12,504 nucleotides of DNA, from NCBI GenBank assembly GCA_013696535.1, contig JACCYI010000367.1, positions 1-12,504 of the forward strand, given 5' to 3'. The position numbers were made by a program, and so were the translations under genes. The notes under the pieces are model-generated. The model worked only from the letters and a program-made list of their open reading frames with translations. It did no database searches and was not told the DNA's origin. Shown here in pieces: positions 12,428-12,504 of this stretch. This stretch comes from Solirubrobacterales bacterium (GTDB taxonomy: Bacteria > Actinomycetota > Thermoleophilia > Solirubrobacterales > Solirubrobacteraceae). Positions within the stretch are counted from its first letter, which is position 1. Every line of letters starts with the position of its first letter.

Positions 12428-12504
12428 CTACCGGTTGCCGGCGCCGGACTGTGGATTCGACGCGAGCCAGGCGCGCGCCGCCTCTAGGTCCTGGGGGTGG
12501 TTGA
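12428..12504 (-). CDS. C-terminal end of a minus-strand gene, possibly MobA-like nucleotidyltransferase (partial)
   Basis: On the minus strand one frame is open from the window edge to TAG at 12430-12428. It encodes 24 residues reading NHPQDLEAARAWLASNP and then QSGAGNR. About 21 of 24 third positions are G or C, and the peptide looks like a natural helix followed by a disordered end. The N-x-P-x-D-L-x-x-A motif is common at the end of MobA-type nucleotidyltransferases (NTPEDLxxAE), and a DUF6457-like neighbour fits that, but 24 residues cannot prove it. The gene is convergent with the 74-residue gene. The stretch 12292-12427 between them has hairpins and a short repeat but no gene. Confidence 0.5.
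   Translation of the reverse strand, partial: NHPQDLEAARAWLASNPQSGAGNR

Overview
The window is a stretch of core bacterial chromosome. It holds the end of the S10 ribosomal protein cluster, the whole spc cluster and the whole alpha cluster, all on the + strand, then truA and a small gene, with a fragment of one opposite-strand gene at the right edge. G and C dominate third codon positions. S14 is the short zinc-binding form, S17 and S3 carry unusual extensions, and a DUF6457-like gene follows truA. Together these suggest a high-GC actinobacterium. My best guess is the class Thermoleophilia (Solirubrobacterales or relatives); that is inference from general resemblance, not a database result.

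Layout. Positions 1-1350 hold the rpsC tail, rplP, rpmC and rpsQ (end of S10). Positions 1347-8211 hold rplN, rplX, rplE, rpsN(Z), rpsH, rplF, rplR, rpsE, rpmD, rplO, secY, adk and map (spc). A 141-base gap follows, with a candidate promoter and a long stem-loop. Positions 8353-11318 hold rpmJ, rpsM, rpsK, rpsD, rpoA and rplQ (alpha). truA (11353-12057) and a 74-residue DUF6457-like gene (12067-12291) come next. Positions 12292-12427 contain tandem hairpins between convergent genes, and 12428-12504 is the C-terminal end of a minus-strand gene that resembles the tail of a MobA-type nucleotidyltransferase. There is no infA between map and rpmJ, and no rplM-rpsI after truA.

The genes work together in making and using the ribosome. 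They supply ribosomal proteins of both subunits, the SecY channel that receives nascent membrane proteins, adenylate kinase, the aminopeptidase that trims initiator methionine, the alpha subunit of RNA polymerase and a tRNA pseudouridine synthase. Most junctions are 1- or 4-base stop/start overlaps or gaps under 16 bases, so translational coupling is likely throughout.

No new multi-gene system is visible. The points worth following up are a 193-residue S17 with a charged extension of about 113 residues, and structured intergenic RNA at secY-adk, map-rpmJ and rpsD-rpoA in an otherwise almost gapless operon. A tandem-hairpin region also separates the convergent genes at the right end.
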